Positions 1 to 6,681 of a stretch of DNA of 12,266 bases are shown piece after piece. Position numbers and translations under genes: made by a program. The notes below the pieces were generated by a model. The model did no database searches and was not told the origin of the DNA. It saw nothing but the letters and a program-made list of their open reading frames with translations. The stretch is from an uncultured Collinsella sp. (GTDB lineage: Bacteria > Actinomycetota > Coriobacteriia > Coriobacteriales > Coriobacteriaceae), in contig CABQZS010000105.1 in the NCBI GenBank assembly GCA_902468695.1, positions 1-12,266 of the forward strand, written 5' to 3'. Position 1 is the first letter of the stretch. Each line of letters opens with the position of its first letter.

Positions 1-17
1 GCCCTCAGGGTATCGGG

Positions 18-57
18 TTCCCACATTCATCCGCACATGTGCGGATGAATGTGGGAA
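18..57. repeat. Perfect 40-bp palindrome
   Basis: Every base from 18 to 37 pairs with its partner from 57 back to 38; the symmetry breaks at 17/58 (g/g). The centre is ACATGT, so as RNA it would form a stem of about 18 bp with a four-base loop. No run of T follows on the + strand, so it is not a standard intrinsic terminator of a gene upstream of the window. The element CGGATGAA occurs inverted at 26-33, direct at 42-49, and a third time at 63-70, exactly 21 bp after the second copy. Such phased repeats suit a DNA-binding protein, but a terminator, a cruciform or a dispersed genomic repeat are equally open. Confidence 0.85.
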
Positions 58-405
58 GTGTTCGGATGAAGTTGATAATCAAGGTCCTACATAAAAAGAT
101 GCACGACACATGGGTATGTGCGCCAAAAGCCTGACAAATGGTATGAACGTTGCCGCGCCGCGCGCCAGGCGTCACGGCAACAGGTATTCAAAAGCAGACA
201 AGATGAAAGCGTCCAAGACGAATGACGCCTCCCGCCGTTCGTCCCAAAAACGGTGCCGCTCGTTTTGCAGTTCTGCCTTCGGTCGAGCTGCGAGCGGCGC
301 TGCTGCGCCAAGGCCGTATCTTAAAGCCATGGAATAAAAGCGCGCGGCAAAACGGACCGCGCAAGGGGTGACGCCAAGGGCGTCAAATAGGAAAGGAGGG
401 GAACA
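58..405 (+). other. Non-coding leader upstream of the permease gene
   Basis: About 350 bases with no convincing gene. The short open frames here lack a Shine-Dalgarno sequence and are rich in Arg, Ser and Ala with no motif. Two small hairpins lie close to the permease gene: GCGCGG (342-347) pairs with CCGCGC (357-362), and GACGCC (370-375) pairs with GGCGTC (379-384) around a 3-nt loop. The second ends only seven bases before the Shine-Dalgarno. AT-rich sequence at 72-97 (TTGATA, then TACATAAAAA) and GGTATGAA at 140-147 could contain a promoter, but no -35/-10 pair with normal spacing is visible. The hairpins could affect translation of the permease, but I recognise no riboswitch class. Confidence 0.5.
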
Positions 406-1857
406 ATGGCGGACAAGAACGCAGAAGTTGCAGTCGAGGATAACGGCGGCATGAAGAAAACGCTCTCGCTCTGGAACTTCTTCACCATCGGCTTCGGTGC
501 CATCATCGGTACCGGTTGGGTTCTGCAGGTCGGCGACTGGATGGTCGTGGGCGGCGGTCCCGTTCCCGCTATGATCGCATTCCTCTTGGGTGCAATCTTC
601 CTCGTGCCCGTCGGAGCTGTTTTCGGTGAGCTCACGGCTGCTATCCCCATCTCGGGCGGCATCGTCGAGTATGTCGATCGTAGCTTTGGCCGTACGCTGA
701 GCTACATCACCGGATGGCTTTTGGCCCTGGGCAACGGCATCCTGTGCCCGTGGGAGGCCATCGCCATTTCGACCCTCGTGTCCGAGATGTTCGGCAGCCT
801 GCCCGGTCTTGAGTGGCTGCGCGCCGTCAAGCTCTACACCATTCTGGGGGCCGACGTTTACCTGTTCCCGACGCTGATCGCGCTCGGCTTTGCAGTCTAC
901 GTCATCTTCCTCAACTTCCGCGGTGCCAGCTCGGCCGCCAAGCTCCAGGCCTTCCTGACCAAGGCCCTGCTCTGCGGCATGCTGCTCGCCATGGGCGTCT
1001 CGCTGTTCACCGGCTCGCCGAACAACGCCATGCCTGTGTTCTCCCAGGTCGCCGGCGCTGGCGGCGGCAAGGCCGCCACCGAGGGCACCAGCCTGTTCGC
1101 CGGTATCGTGTCGGTCCTGGTTCTGACCCCGTTCTTCTACGCCGGTTTCGACACCATTCCCCAGCAGGCTGAGGAAGCGGCCGAGGGCCTCAACTGGAAC
1201 AAGTTCGGCAAGATCATCTCCCTGGCCCTGCTGGCCGCCGGCGGCTTCTACATGGTCTGCATCTACTCGTTCGGTACCATTCTCGACTGGCATGAGTTTG
1301 TTAAGAGCCCGGTTCCCGCGCTTGCCTGCCTCAAGGGCATCAACATGCTCCTGTACCTGGCCATGCTCGTCATCGCCACGCTTGGACCCATGGGCCCGAT
1401 GAACTCCTTCTACGGCGCCACGAGCCGCATCATGCTCGCCATGGGCCGCAAGGGCCAGCTGCCCGAGCAGTTCGCCGAGGTCGACCCCAAGTCCGGCGCT
1501 CCCAAGCTCGCCTGCGTCGTTCTGGGCGTCATCACCGTCGTCGGACCGTTTTTGGGCAAGAACATGCTCATCCCTCTGACCAACGTGTCGGCTCTCGCCT
1601 TCATCTTCTCCTGCGGCATGGTCGCCCTCGCTTGCCTGCGCATGCGCTTCACCGAGCCCGACCTGCCTCGTCCCTACGAGGTGCCCGGCGGCAAGTTTGG
1701 CATCTCCCTCGCTATCGCTGCCTGCGCCATCATCATCGGCCTGCTCGTGATTCCGTTCTCTCCCGCCTCCCTCAACATGGTGGAGTGGAGCATCGTGATC
1801 GGATGGTTGGCTATTGGCCTGGCCCTCATGGCTTTCACCAATTCCCGCAAAAAGTAA
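406..1857 (+). CDS. APC-family amino-acid permease
   Basis: A 483-residue integral membrane protein with the hydrophobic pattern of about 12 helices expected of the amino acid-polyamine-organocation superfamily. The hallmark helix-1 segment GFGAIIGTGW (29-38) carries the Gly-rich unwound stretch that binds the substrate amino group and carboxylate in this fold. It is followed by the conserved loop ELTAAIPISGG (75-85). Length matches the family. The start is secure: a very strong Shine-Dalgarno (AAAGGAGGGG, 392-401) precedes the ATG. The substrate (amino acid, polyamine or derivative) cannot be read from sequence. The next gene, an amidohydrolase, follows after 131 bases on the same strand, so the permease may import the compound that enzyme cleaves, or the pair may share a catabolic route. 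A hairpin without a U-tract lies between them, so co-transcription is plausible but unproven. Confidence 0.9.
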   Translation: MADKNAEVAVEDNGGMKKTLSLWNFFTIGFGAIIGTGWVLQVGDWMVVGGGPVPAMIAFLLGAIFLVPVGAVFGELTAAIPISGGIVEYVDRSFGRTLSYITGWLLALGNGILCPWEAIAISTLVSEMFGSLPGLEWLRAVKLYTILGADVYLFPTLIALGFAVYVIFLNFRGASSAAKLQAFLTKALLCGMLLAMGVSLFTGSPNNAMPVFSQVAGAGGGKAATEGTSLFAGIVSVLVLTPFFYAGFDTIPQQAEEAAEGLNWNKFGKIISLALLAAGGFYMVCIYSFGTILDWHEFVKSPVPALACLKGINMLLYLAMLVIATLGPMGPMNSFYGATSRIMLAMGRKGQLPEQFAEVDPKSGAPKLACVVLGVITVVGPFLGKNMLIPLTNVSALAFIFSCGMVALACLRMRFTEPDLPRPYEVPGGKFGISLAIAACAIIIGLLVIPFSPASLNMVEWSIVIGWLAIGLALMAFTNSRKK

Positions 1858-1863
1858 CGCCTA

Positions 1864-1915
1864 GCCGGGGCGGATCGGGTGCGCGGAATCCTCTCTTCCG
1901 CGCACCGAACCCGGC
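1864..1915 (+). terminator. Hairpin downstream of the permease gene, no U-tract
   Basis: An 11-bp perfect stem pairs GGTGCGCGGAA (1878-1888) with TTCCGCGCACC (1896-1906) around a 7-nt loop. An outer stem GCCGGG/CCCGGC (about 1864-1869 and 1910-1915) encloses it. The sequence that follows is not T-rich, so this is more likely a 3' stabiliser, RNA-processing signal or weak/partial terminator than a full intrinsic terminator. A second, smaller hairpin GAGGCC/GGCCTC (1935-1940/1953-1958) and a 12-bp palindrome (1967-1978) lie between it and the next Shine-Dalgarno. Confidence 0.5.
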
Positions 1916-1988
1916 GCCACTTGGGTAGCTTTGTGAGGCCTTAACCCAACACGGCCTCGCCCACTATATGGATCCATAAGGAGGAACC

Positions 1989-3266
1989 ATGTCCACTAAG
2001 TATGCAATCGTTGGCGGTAAGCTCATCGACGGTACCGGTGCCGAGCCGGTCGAGAACTCCCTCGTTCTCGTCGACGACAACGGCAAGATCGAGTACGCCG
2101 GCGCCATGCAGGACCTTCCCGAGGGCGTTGAGGTCATCGACGCCGCCGGCAAGACCGTCCTTCCCGGCCTGATCGACACCCACCTGCACTTCTCGGGCAA
2201 CTTGACCGACGATGACACCGACTGGGTCATGCAGCCGCTCCTCGAGAAGCAGGCCGTCGCCGTCAAGCAGGCCTACGACTGCCTCACCCACGGCCTCACC
2301 ACCGTCTGCGAGATCGGCCGCTTTGGTATCCAGATCCGTGACTGCATCGACAAGGGCGTCTTCAAGGGCCCGCGCGTTCTGGCCACCGGCCTTGGCTTCT
2401 GCCGCGTTGCCGGCCACGGCGACTCCCATCACTGCACCCAGGAGCTCAACAAGGAATCGCACCCCTGGGGCGATCAAGTCGACGGTCCTTGGGATCTGCG
2501 CAAGGCCGTCCGTCGTCGCCTGCGTGAGAACCCCGATGCCATCAAGATCTGGGCTACCGGTGGCGGCATCTGGCGCTGGGACTCCGGCCGCGACCAGCAC
2601 TACTGCTCCGAGGAGATCCAGGCCGTGGTCGAAGAGGCAAAGATGGTCGGCATCCCCGTATGGAGCCACTGCTACAACAACCACGCCGCTGCCTACGATT
2701 CCGTTCGCTTTGGCTGCGAGCAGCTGATTCACGGCTTCGATATCGATGAGCGCACCATGGACCTCATGGCCGAGCAGGGCACCTTCTTCACTCCGACGAT
2801 CGCCTTCCTGCCCACCTGGTACGCCACCTATCCGCCCGTCTACGTTCCCGAGCTGCACGACAAGTACGAGGGCACCCTGGTCGAGAAGGAGCTGCAGCGC
2901 AACTACGACTGCCTGCGCGAGGCCAAGAAGCGCGGCGTCGTCATGACGATCGGCTCCGACTCCTTCTCCTTCGTCACCCCGTACGGCACCTGCTCCATCG
3001 AGGAGATGTACGAGTTCGTCGACAAGATCGGCTTCACTCCGGTCGAGACCATCACCTGCGCCACCCTCAACGGTGCCAAGATGTGCCACATCGAGGACGA
3101 GACCGGTTCCATCGAGGCCGGCAAGTGCGCCGACCTGCTGGTCGTCAACGGTGACGTCGCCGCCGACATCCACGTGCTCAACACCGACAACATGGACGTC
3201 ATCATGAAGGACGGCTGGATTGTCGAGGGCGGCACCTTCGGCGAGGCAAACAAGTACAGCGCCTAA
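1989..3266 (+). CDS. Metal-dependent amidohydrolase (imidazolonepropionase/prolidase-like)
   Basis: A 425-residue amidohydrolase-superfamily enzyme of the COG1228 type. The N- and C-terminal beta parts frame a TIM-barrel core: PGLIDTHLHF (59-68) gives metal ligands H65 and H67, AIKIWATGG (184-192) offers K186 as the probable carbamylated bridging lysine, and H227 (WSHCYN) and H248 (LIHGF) are the next ligands. D324 (GSDS) is the catalytic aspartate. The AGHGDSHH stretch (141-148) and the Lys-type bridge resemble the binuclear Xaa-Pro dipeptidase-like branch more than the mononuclear HutI enzymes, but the substrate is not determined. The ending EAGKCADLLVVNGD is the usual family C-terminus. 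No signal peptide, so cytoplasmic. The start has an AGGAGG at 1979-1984. It follows the APC permease and is closed by a terminator, suggesting a two-gene uptake and hydrolysis unit. Confidence 0.9.
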   Translation: MSTKYAIVGGKLIDGTGAEPVENSLVLVDDNGKIEYAGAMQDLPEGVEVIDAAGKTVLPGLIDTHLHFSGNLTDDDTDWVMQPLLEKQAVAVKQAYDCLTHGLTTVCEIGRFGIQIRDCIDKGVFKGPRVLATGLGFCRVAGHGDSHHCTQELNKESHPWGDQVDGPWDLRKAVRRRLRENPDAIKIWATGGGIWRWDSGRDQHYCSEEIQAVVEEAKMVGIPVWSHCYNNHAAAYDSVRFGCEQLIHGFDIDERTMDLMAEQGTFFTPTIAFLPTWYATYPPVYVPELHDKYEGTLVEKELQRNYDCLREAKKRGVVMTIGSDSFSFVTPYGTCSIEEMYEFVDKIGFTPVETITCATLNGAKMCHIEDETGSIEAGKCADLLVVNGDVAADIHVLNTDNMDVIMKDGWIVEGGTFGEANKYSA

Positions 3267-3307
3267 GCTACCGTTCATCGATGGCTTGATGTAAAACACA
3301 GTATTTG

Positions 3308-3322
3308 ATTGCATAATGCAAT
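3308..3322. promoter_or_regulatory. ATTGCAT-A-ATGCAAT inverted repeat with -10-like CATAAT
   Basis: Seven bases on each side form a perfect inverted repeat around a single A, and the middle contains CATAAT (3312-3317), a plausible -10 hexamer. No convincing -35 is seen at normal spacing (TTGATG at 3286-3291 would be 20 bp away). It sits immediately before the terminator-like hairpin at 3325 and upstream of the first kinase gene, so it could be an operator-promoter of the kinase-regulator unit or may be incidental. Confidence 0.3.
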
Positions 3323-3324
3323 GG

Positions 3325-3352
3325 AGAGGGTCGCTTGCGGCCCTCTTTATTG
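3325..3352 (+). terminator. Intrinsic terminator after the amidohydrolase gene
   Basis: AGAGGGTCG (3325-3333) pairs with CGGCCCTCT (3338-3346), with one G-U pair and a tight CTTG-type loop, and is followed by the T-rich TTTATT. It lies 60 bases past the amidohydrolase stop and is best read as that unit's terminator. If the -10-like element at 3312 is active, the same hairpin would be the very start of the kinase transcript and could act as an attenuator. Its presence also argues that the kinase reading frame does not begin at the upstream ATG at 3316. Confidence 0.75.
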
Positions 3353-3384
3353 CTATGGGGTGCGTCGGTAAGAAGGAGATGACG

Positions 3385-4770
3385 GTGGATCTCAATAGGC
3401 TGATTCTGGGCAAGAGCTACAACTCTACCAAGGTCTTTCGTACCGCTCAGCATGTGGTTCAAGCCATCTTGCTCGGTATTGTCGTTCCGCTGCTTATCCT
3501 GCTGCTCATCTGGGATCTAACAGATAATCCCAATCCCGTTCCGGCCGTTGTCGTCATTGCCGGCTTGGTCATGCTGTGCTTCTTCTTCTCGTACGTCTTT
3601 GTCGTTCCCGACGACCTCACATCGAGCGCAACCGACCGCACGCTCGCCATCGCTTCAAAAATATTCGCCTACACGTCGCGCGGCCTTACGCCCGAAGCGG
3701 CCCTGGGCGCCTCTAAGATCATCCTGTCCGAAACTATCGCCTCTGCCATCTGCTTTACCGACGGCAAGCAGGTGTTGGCAAGCTGGGGCGAGGACTCGGC
3801 AAAATGCCCCGCGGGCACCCCGGTGGTGCTGCGGACTACGCTCAACGTGATCAACAGCGGTGAGCAAAGCGTGTTCTCGCGCGATGCCTCGACCGAGACA
3901 GGCGGCTACTTTCCGCGCCTGCGCGCCGGTATTGTCGCACCGCTTACCGTGCGCGGGCATTGCGTGGGCACGCTCGAGCTGTATTATCCCCGTCTGAGCA
4001 GCATCGATATGCGCCAGACGGCGCTTGCCTCGGGCTTTGCCGACCTCATTTCCACGCAGCTTGCGAGCTTTGAGCTCGAACGCCAGGACGAGCTTACGGC
4101 CCGCGTGGAGTTGCGCGCCTTGCAATCGCAGGTCGATCCTCATTTTCTGTTTAACACCATCAGCACCATCGTGTCGCTCGTACGTACCGAGCCGGACAAG
4201 GCCAGATCGCTGCTGATCGACTTTTCCAATTACTACCGTCAGACGCTTTCTGATTCCGATACCCTCACAACGCTCGAGCACGAGGTGGAACAGGGCACTC
4301 GCTATATCAACCTTATGCAGGCTCGTTATGGCGACGGCCGTCTGCGCGTCTCGGTCGATATCGACTTTGAGGTGCGCGACAGCCTGGTGCCGCCGTTTAT
4401 CTTGCAGCCGTTGCTCGAAAACTGCATCAAGCACGCGCAGCGCGAGACCGAGCCGCTTTCTATTCATGTTAGGGCTTTCGAGACCGATGACGGTTTGGAG
4501 ATCATCGTCGAGGACGACGGCATCGGTATGAGCGAAGAAGTCTGCGCGCATCTGTTTGAGCAGCATCGCCTGGAGGAGCCCGAGAGCATTACCGCCGACG
4601 GCTCCGTCAAGCGAGGTTGCGGCCTGGCGCTCTTCAACGTGCTTCAGCGCATCCATTTCTTTTACGGAGAAGATTCCGGCATGCGCGTGAAGTCCCAAGA
4701 GGGCGTGGGAACGCAGGTCATCGTCGAGCTGAACGGCGAGCCGCATGAGCCCGCGCCGTTGACGGCGTAG
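3385..4770 (+). CDS. LytS-like sensor histidine kinase (first copy)
   Basis: Start chosen as GTG at 3385, six bases after AGAAGGAG (3371-3378). The ATG at 3379 abuts that site, and the ATG at 3316 lies before a terminator. The 461-residue product has two membrane helices (about 24-43 and 53-74), then a GAF-like domain (about 85-228; note the AGIVAPLTVRGHCVGTLELY segment, 181-200). Its kinase core is of the LytS/YehU type. The phosphoacceptor is H253 in QSQVDPHFLFNTIS; the ATPase has an N box with N346 (LLENCIKH), a G1 box DDGIG (377-381) and a G2 box GCGLAL (411-416). It lacks the 5-6 helix LYT sensor region of classic LytS, so the stimulus is unknown. It should phosphorylate the LytTR regulator encoded 38 bases downstream. 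It is a clear paralogue of the kinase at 9297-10640. Confidence 0.9.
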   Translation: MDLNRLILGKSYNSTKVFRTAQHVVQAILLGIVVPLLILLLIWDLTDNPNPVPAVVVIAGLVMLCFFFSYVFVVPDDLTSSATDRTLAIASKIFAYTSRGLTPEAALGASKIILSETIASAICFTDGKQVLASWGEDSAKCPAGTPVVLRTTLNVINSGEQSVFSRDASTETGGYFPRLRAGIVAPLTVRGHCVGTLELYYPRLSSIDMRQTALASGFADLISTQLASFELERQDELTARVELRALQSQVDPHFLFNTISTIVSLVRTEPDKARSLLIDFSNYYRQTLSDSDTLTTLEHEVEQGTRYINLMQARYGDGRLRVSVDIDFEVRDSLVPPFILQPLLENCIKHAQRETEPLSIHVRAFETDDGLEIIVEDDGIGMSEEVCAHLFEQHRLEEPESITADGSVKRGCGLALFNVLQRIHFFYGEDSGMRVKSQEGVGTQVIVELNGEPHEPAPLTA

Positions 4771-4808
4771 CACGCGGTTGGATTGAGAGAAAAAGAGGGG
4801 AAGCACAT

Positions 4809-5543
4809 ATGTCCGAAGGCTGGAACATCTTGGTGGTTGATGACGAACCTCCCATTAGGGCTGAGCTACGCTATCTGTTGGAAAAGGATACGCGTGTGGG
4901 CCAGATTGCCGAGGCGGGCAATGTCACCGAAGCCGTGGAGTCGATTCTGTCGAACAAGCCCGACGTGCTGTTTTTAGACATTACCATGCCCGGTCGCTCG
5001 GGAATTGAGCTTGCCGAGACGCTGCAGAACCTAAAGACGCCGCCGGTGGTTGTGTTTGTGACGGCGTTTGCCGAGTATGCGGCTGATGCCTATAACCTCG
5101 ATGCCGTCGATTATGTCGTCAAGCCGGTCGAGGACGCACGCCTGTCAAAGGCACTCGACAAGATCGAGGCAGCCTTGGGTGTCCGTCGTGTTATCCATGC
5201 TCCGCGCCAGCCTTTGCGTCTGACGGTGGACCGCGGGGGCAAAAAGGTGTTCATTCCCGCCGCAGACGTCTGCTACTTTGAGGCGCGCGCCGATTTTTGC
5301 AACGCCATCTGCGCCGAGGGAACGTACCTGATCAATGAGTCGATCTCTTCGCTCGAGCGTCGCTTGGACTCCGAGGGCTTTATTCGCGTTCATCGCAGCT
5401 ACCTGGTCAATTTGGAAGACGTGCACAATGTTGAGATTGGCTCCACGGGGTTGATGGAGCTCAGACTCGACCGCGTGAACTCGACGGTACCGGTGTCCCG
5501 TCGTCGTGCCGCCGAGGTCAAGTCGCACCTGGGGCTTGCGTAA
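4809..5543 (+). CDS. LytTR-family response regulator (first copy)
   Basis: A 244-residue two-domain regulator. The receiver domain (about 5-122) has acidic pocket D11/D12, phosphoacceptor D57 (LFLDITMPG), T85 and K105 (VKPVED). A LytTR DNA-binding domain follows (about 135-242), with the conserved FIRVHRSYLVNL (191-202) and closing VPVSRRR (227-233). Phosphorylation by the adjacent kinase is expected to promote dimer binding to paired direct repeats. The start ATG has AGAGGGGAAG (4792-4801) upstream. Located 38 bases after the kinase, so surely the same transcript. No terminator follows before the -10-like element at 5598, so some read-through into the next gene is possible. Target genes cannot be named from sequence. 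Confidence 0.92.
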   Translation: MSEGWNILVVDDEPPIRAELRYLLEKDTRVGQIAEAGNVTEAVESILSNKPDVLFLDITMPGRSGIELAETLQNLKTPPVVVFVTAFAEYAADAYNLDAVDYVVKPVEDARLSKALDKIEAALGVRRVIHAPRQPLRLTVDRGGKKVFIPAADVCYFEARADFCNAICAEGTYLINESISSLERRLDSEGFIRVHRSYLVNLEDVHNVEIGSTGLMELRLDRVNSTVPVSRRRAAEVKSHLGLA

Positions 5544-5575
5544 GAGGCTTGCGTGCCGTCGTTTGCCATCGCAGG

Positions 5576-5603
5576 TTTGGTATGGGCGCGCGGTGGGCAT
5601 AAT
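5576..5603 (+). promoter_or_regulatory. Candidate promoter of the phospholipase-like gene
   Basis: CATAAT (5598-5603) preceded by GGTGGG and followed by GGG; a weak TTTGGT (5576-5581) lies 16 bp upstream as possible -35. It is 32 bases before the chosen ATG. The flanking G-rich context resembles the -10-like elements at 6635 and 8034. Confidence 0.35.
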
Positions 5604-5635
5604 GGGTGGCATCGAATGAAATCGAAAGGATCATT

Positions 5636-6580
5636 ATGCCCGCGCTTATCACCCATCATCTGTTTGGCGAGGAAAGCATCGACCGTCTTCCGCAGGGCGT
5701 CATCACGTCCGATGAAGAGCGCATTGCCTTTATCTTGGGCAACCAAGGCCCCGACCCGTTTTTCTTTCACATTCTGACACCGCGTGTTTCCGACTGCACG
5801 CTGCTGGCGCAGGTCATGCATCGGTCGCGTATGTCTCGTCAGTTTGCGTGCCTGCGCGACGGCGTGTCGCATCTGCTGCCGCGCGACGCCAGCTTGGGTC
5901 GCGCCTTTGCGCTGGGCCTGCTGTCTCATTACGTGCTCGACCGCAACGCCCATCCCTTTGTCTATGAGCAGCAGTTTGGCATCGTGGAGTCCGATTCAGA
6001 GCTTGAGGATTCGAGCAGTCAGGTCCATGCCGTGATCGAGAGCGACCTGGATGTACTGATGCTGCAGCTTAAACGCGATGGCGCTACGGTCGACGATTAC
6101 CCGCCGGCGGGCGAGATCGTCACCACCGATCGCATCAATCGCGTGGCCGGCGTGCTGATGAGCTATGTTGCCGGACGCGTGTACGGCATAGACATTCCGG
6201 CGGGGGAGTACGGTGCTGCCGTTGCCAATATGCAGCGACTTTACCGCGCGATTGAGCCGGCCGGCTCCGCAAAGACGCGCGCGATCTCGCTGGTTGAGGG
6301 CTTGGTGCACAACTACTCGCTGCTCGACGGCCTTGCCCATCGCGTGACGACGGAGCTGCCCGAGCGCACCGGCAACCTGGGCCATCTGACATGGAAGAAT
6401 CCCTTTACCGACGAGGTCTCGAACGAGAGTTTCCCCGAGGTCTTTGATCGCGCGCTGGTCGATTACGAGTGCACGGTCGCACGTTTTATCGAGACCGGTG
6501 ACATGGATGCCGTGACCGGCCACGTCAACTACAGCGGTCGCGTGCTCAATGCCGATGAGGAGTTCGACCGCGAGGAATAG
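5636..6580 (+). CDS. Zinc-dependent phospholipase C-like protein
   Basis: A 314-residue protein with the histidine/aspartate pattern of the zinc-dependent phospholipase C family (PF00882-like). It has an N-terminal TH(H) (H7/H8), GNQGPDPFFF (35-44) with D40, LGLLSHYVLDRNAHPFVY (93-110) with H98, D102 and H106, and HAVIESDLD (131-139) with H131 and E135; these are the expected zinc ligands. Start chosen at the ATG 5636 with GAAAGGA six bases before it. An in-frame GTG at 5606 would add ten residues but lies at the likely transcription start and has no ribosome-binding site. No signal peptide or membrane helix is visible, unlike secreted clostridial phospholipases, so the protein is probably intracellular and its true substrate is unknown. 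It lies 92 bases downstream of the first LytTR regulator. Confidence 0.82.
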   Translation: MPALITHHLFGEESIDRLPQGVITSDEERIAFILGNQGPDPFFFHILTPRVSDCTLLAQVMHRSRMSRQFACLRDGVSHLLPRDASLGRAFALGLLSHYVLDRNAHPFVYEQQFGIVESDSELEDSSSQVHAVIESDLDVLMLQLKRDGATVDDYPPAGEIVTTDRINRVAGVLMSYVAGRVYGIDIPAGEYGAAVANMQRLYRAIEPAGSAKTRAISLVEGLVHNYSLLDGLAHRVTTELPERTGNLGHLTWKNPFTDEVSNESFPEVFDRALVDYECTVARFIETGDMDAVTGHVNYSGRVLNADEEFDREE

Positions 6581-6634
6581 GGCCCGTGCGTGCCCCTTTG
6601 CCGAATCCTTACCGGCGGTTCTGGACAATTGGGG

Positions 6635-6640
6635 TACGAT
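6635..6640 (+). promoter_or_regulatory. Candidate -10 element of the transporter gene
   Basis: TACGAT preceded by GGGG and followed by GAAC, 41 bases before the ATG of the transporter. No -35 at normal spacing (a TGGACA at 6622-6627 is too close). Supported mainly by likeness to the elements at 5598 and 8034. Confidence 0.3.
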
Positions 6641-6681
6641 GAACTAACTGCATACCGGGCGAATACGAAGGGTCCCTGTCC

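Noticed and set aside
235..243. CCGTTCGTC, identical to the AlgR-type LytTR site
   Set aside because: Only one copy; no second repeat at the 21-22 bp spacing expected for LytTR dimers, and a single 9-mer is expected by chance fairly often at this base composition.
110..337. 75-codon + strand frame in the permease leader
   Set aside because: No Shine-Dalgarno, basic Ser/Arg/Ala-rich sequence with no motif; more likely untranslated leader.
172..1293. 373-codon minus-strand frame over the permease
   Set aside because: Hydrophilic, His/Asp/Gly/Gln-rich shadow of a membrane-protein gene; no ribosome-binding site or family match.
3312..3384. Longer first-kinase start at ATG 3316, or ATG 3379
   Set aside because: 3316 lies before a terminator and has no ribosome-binding site; 3379 directly abuts the Shine-Dalgarno, leaving no spacer.
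1941..3413. 490-codon open frame on the minus strand across the amidohydrolase gene
   Set aside because: Antisense shadow produced by G/C-ending codons; its product is a low-complexity run of Val, Asp, Gly and Ala with no motif, while the + strand frame has a complete catalytic set.
3655..4806. 383-codon minus-strand frame over the first kinase
   Set aside because: Shadow frame, no recognisable domain, fully antisense to a gene with all kinase motifs.
6580..6599. GGGC/GCCC mini-hairpin followed by CTTT after the phospholipase-like gene
   Set aside because: Only four pairs with an 8-nt loop; too weak to call a terminator.
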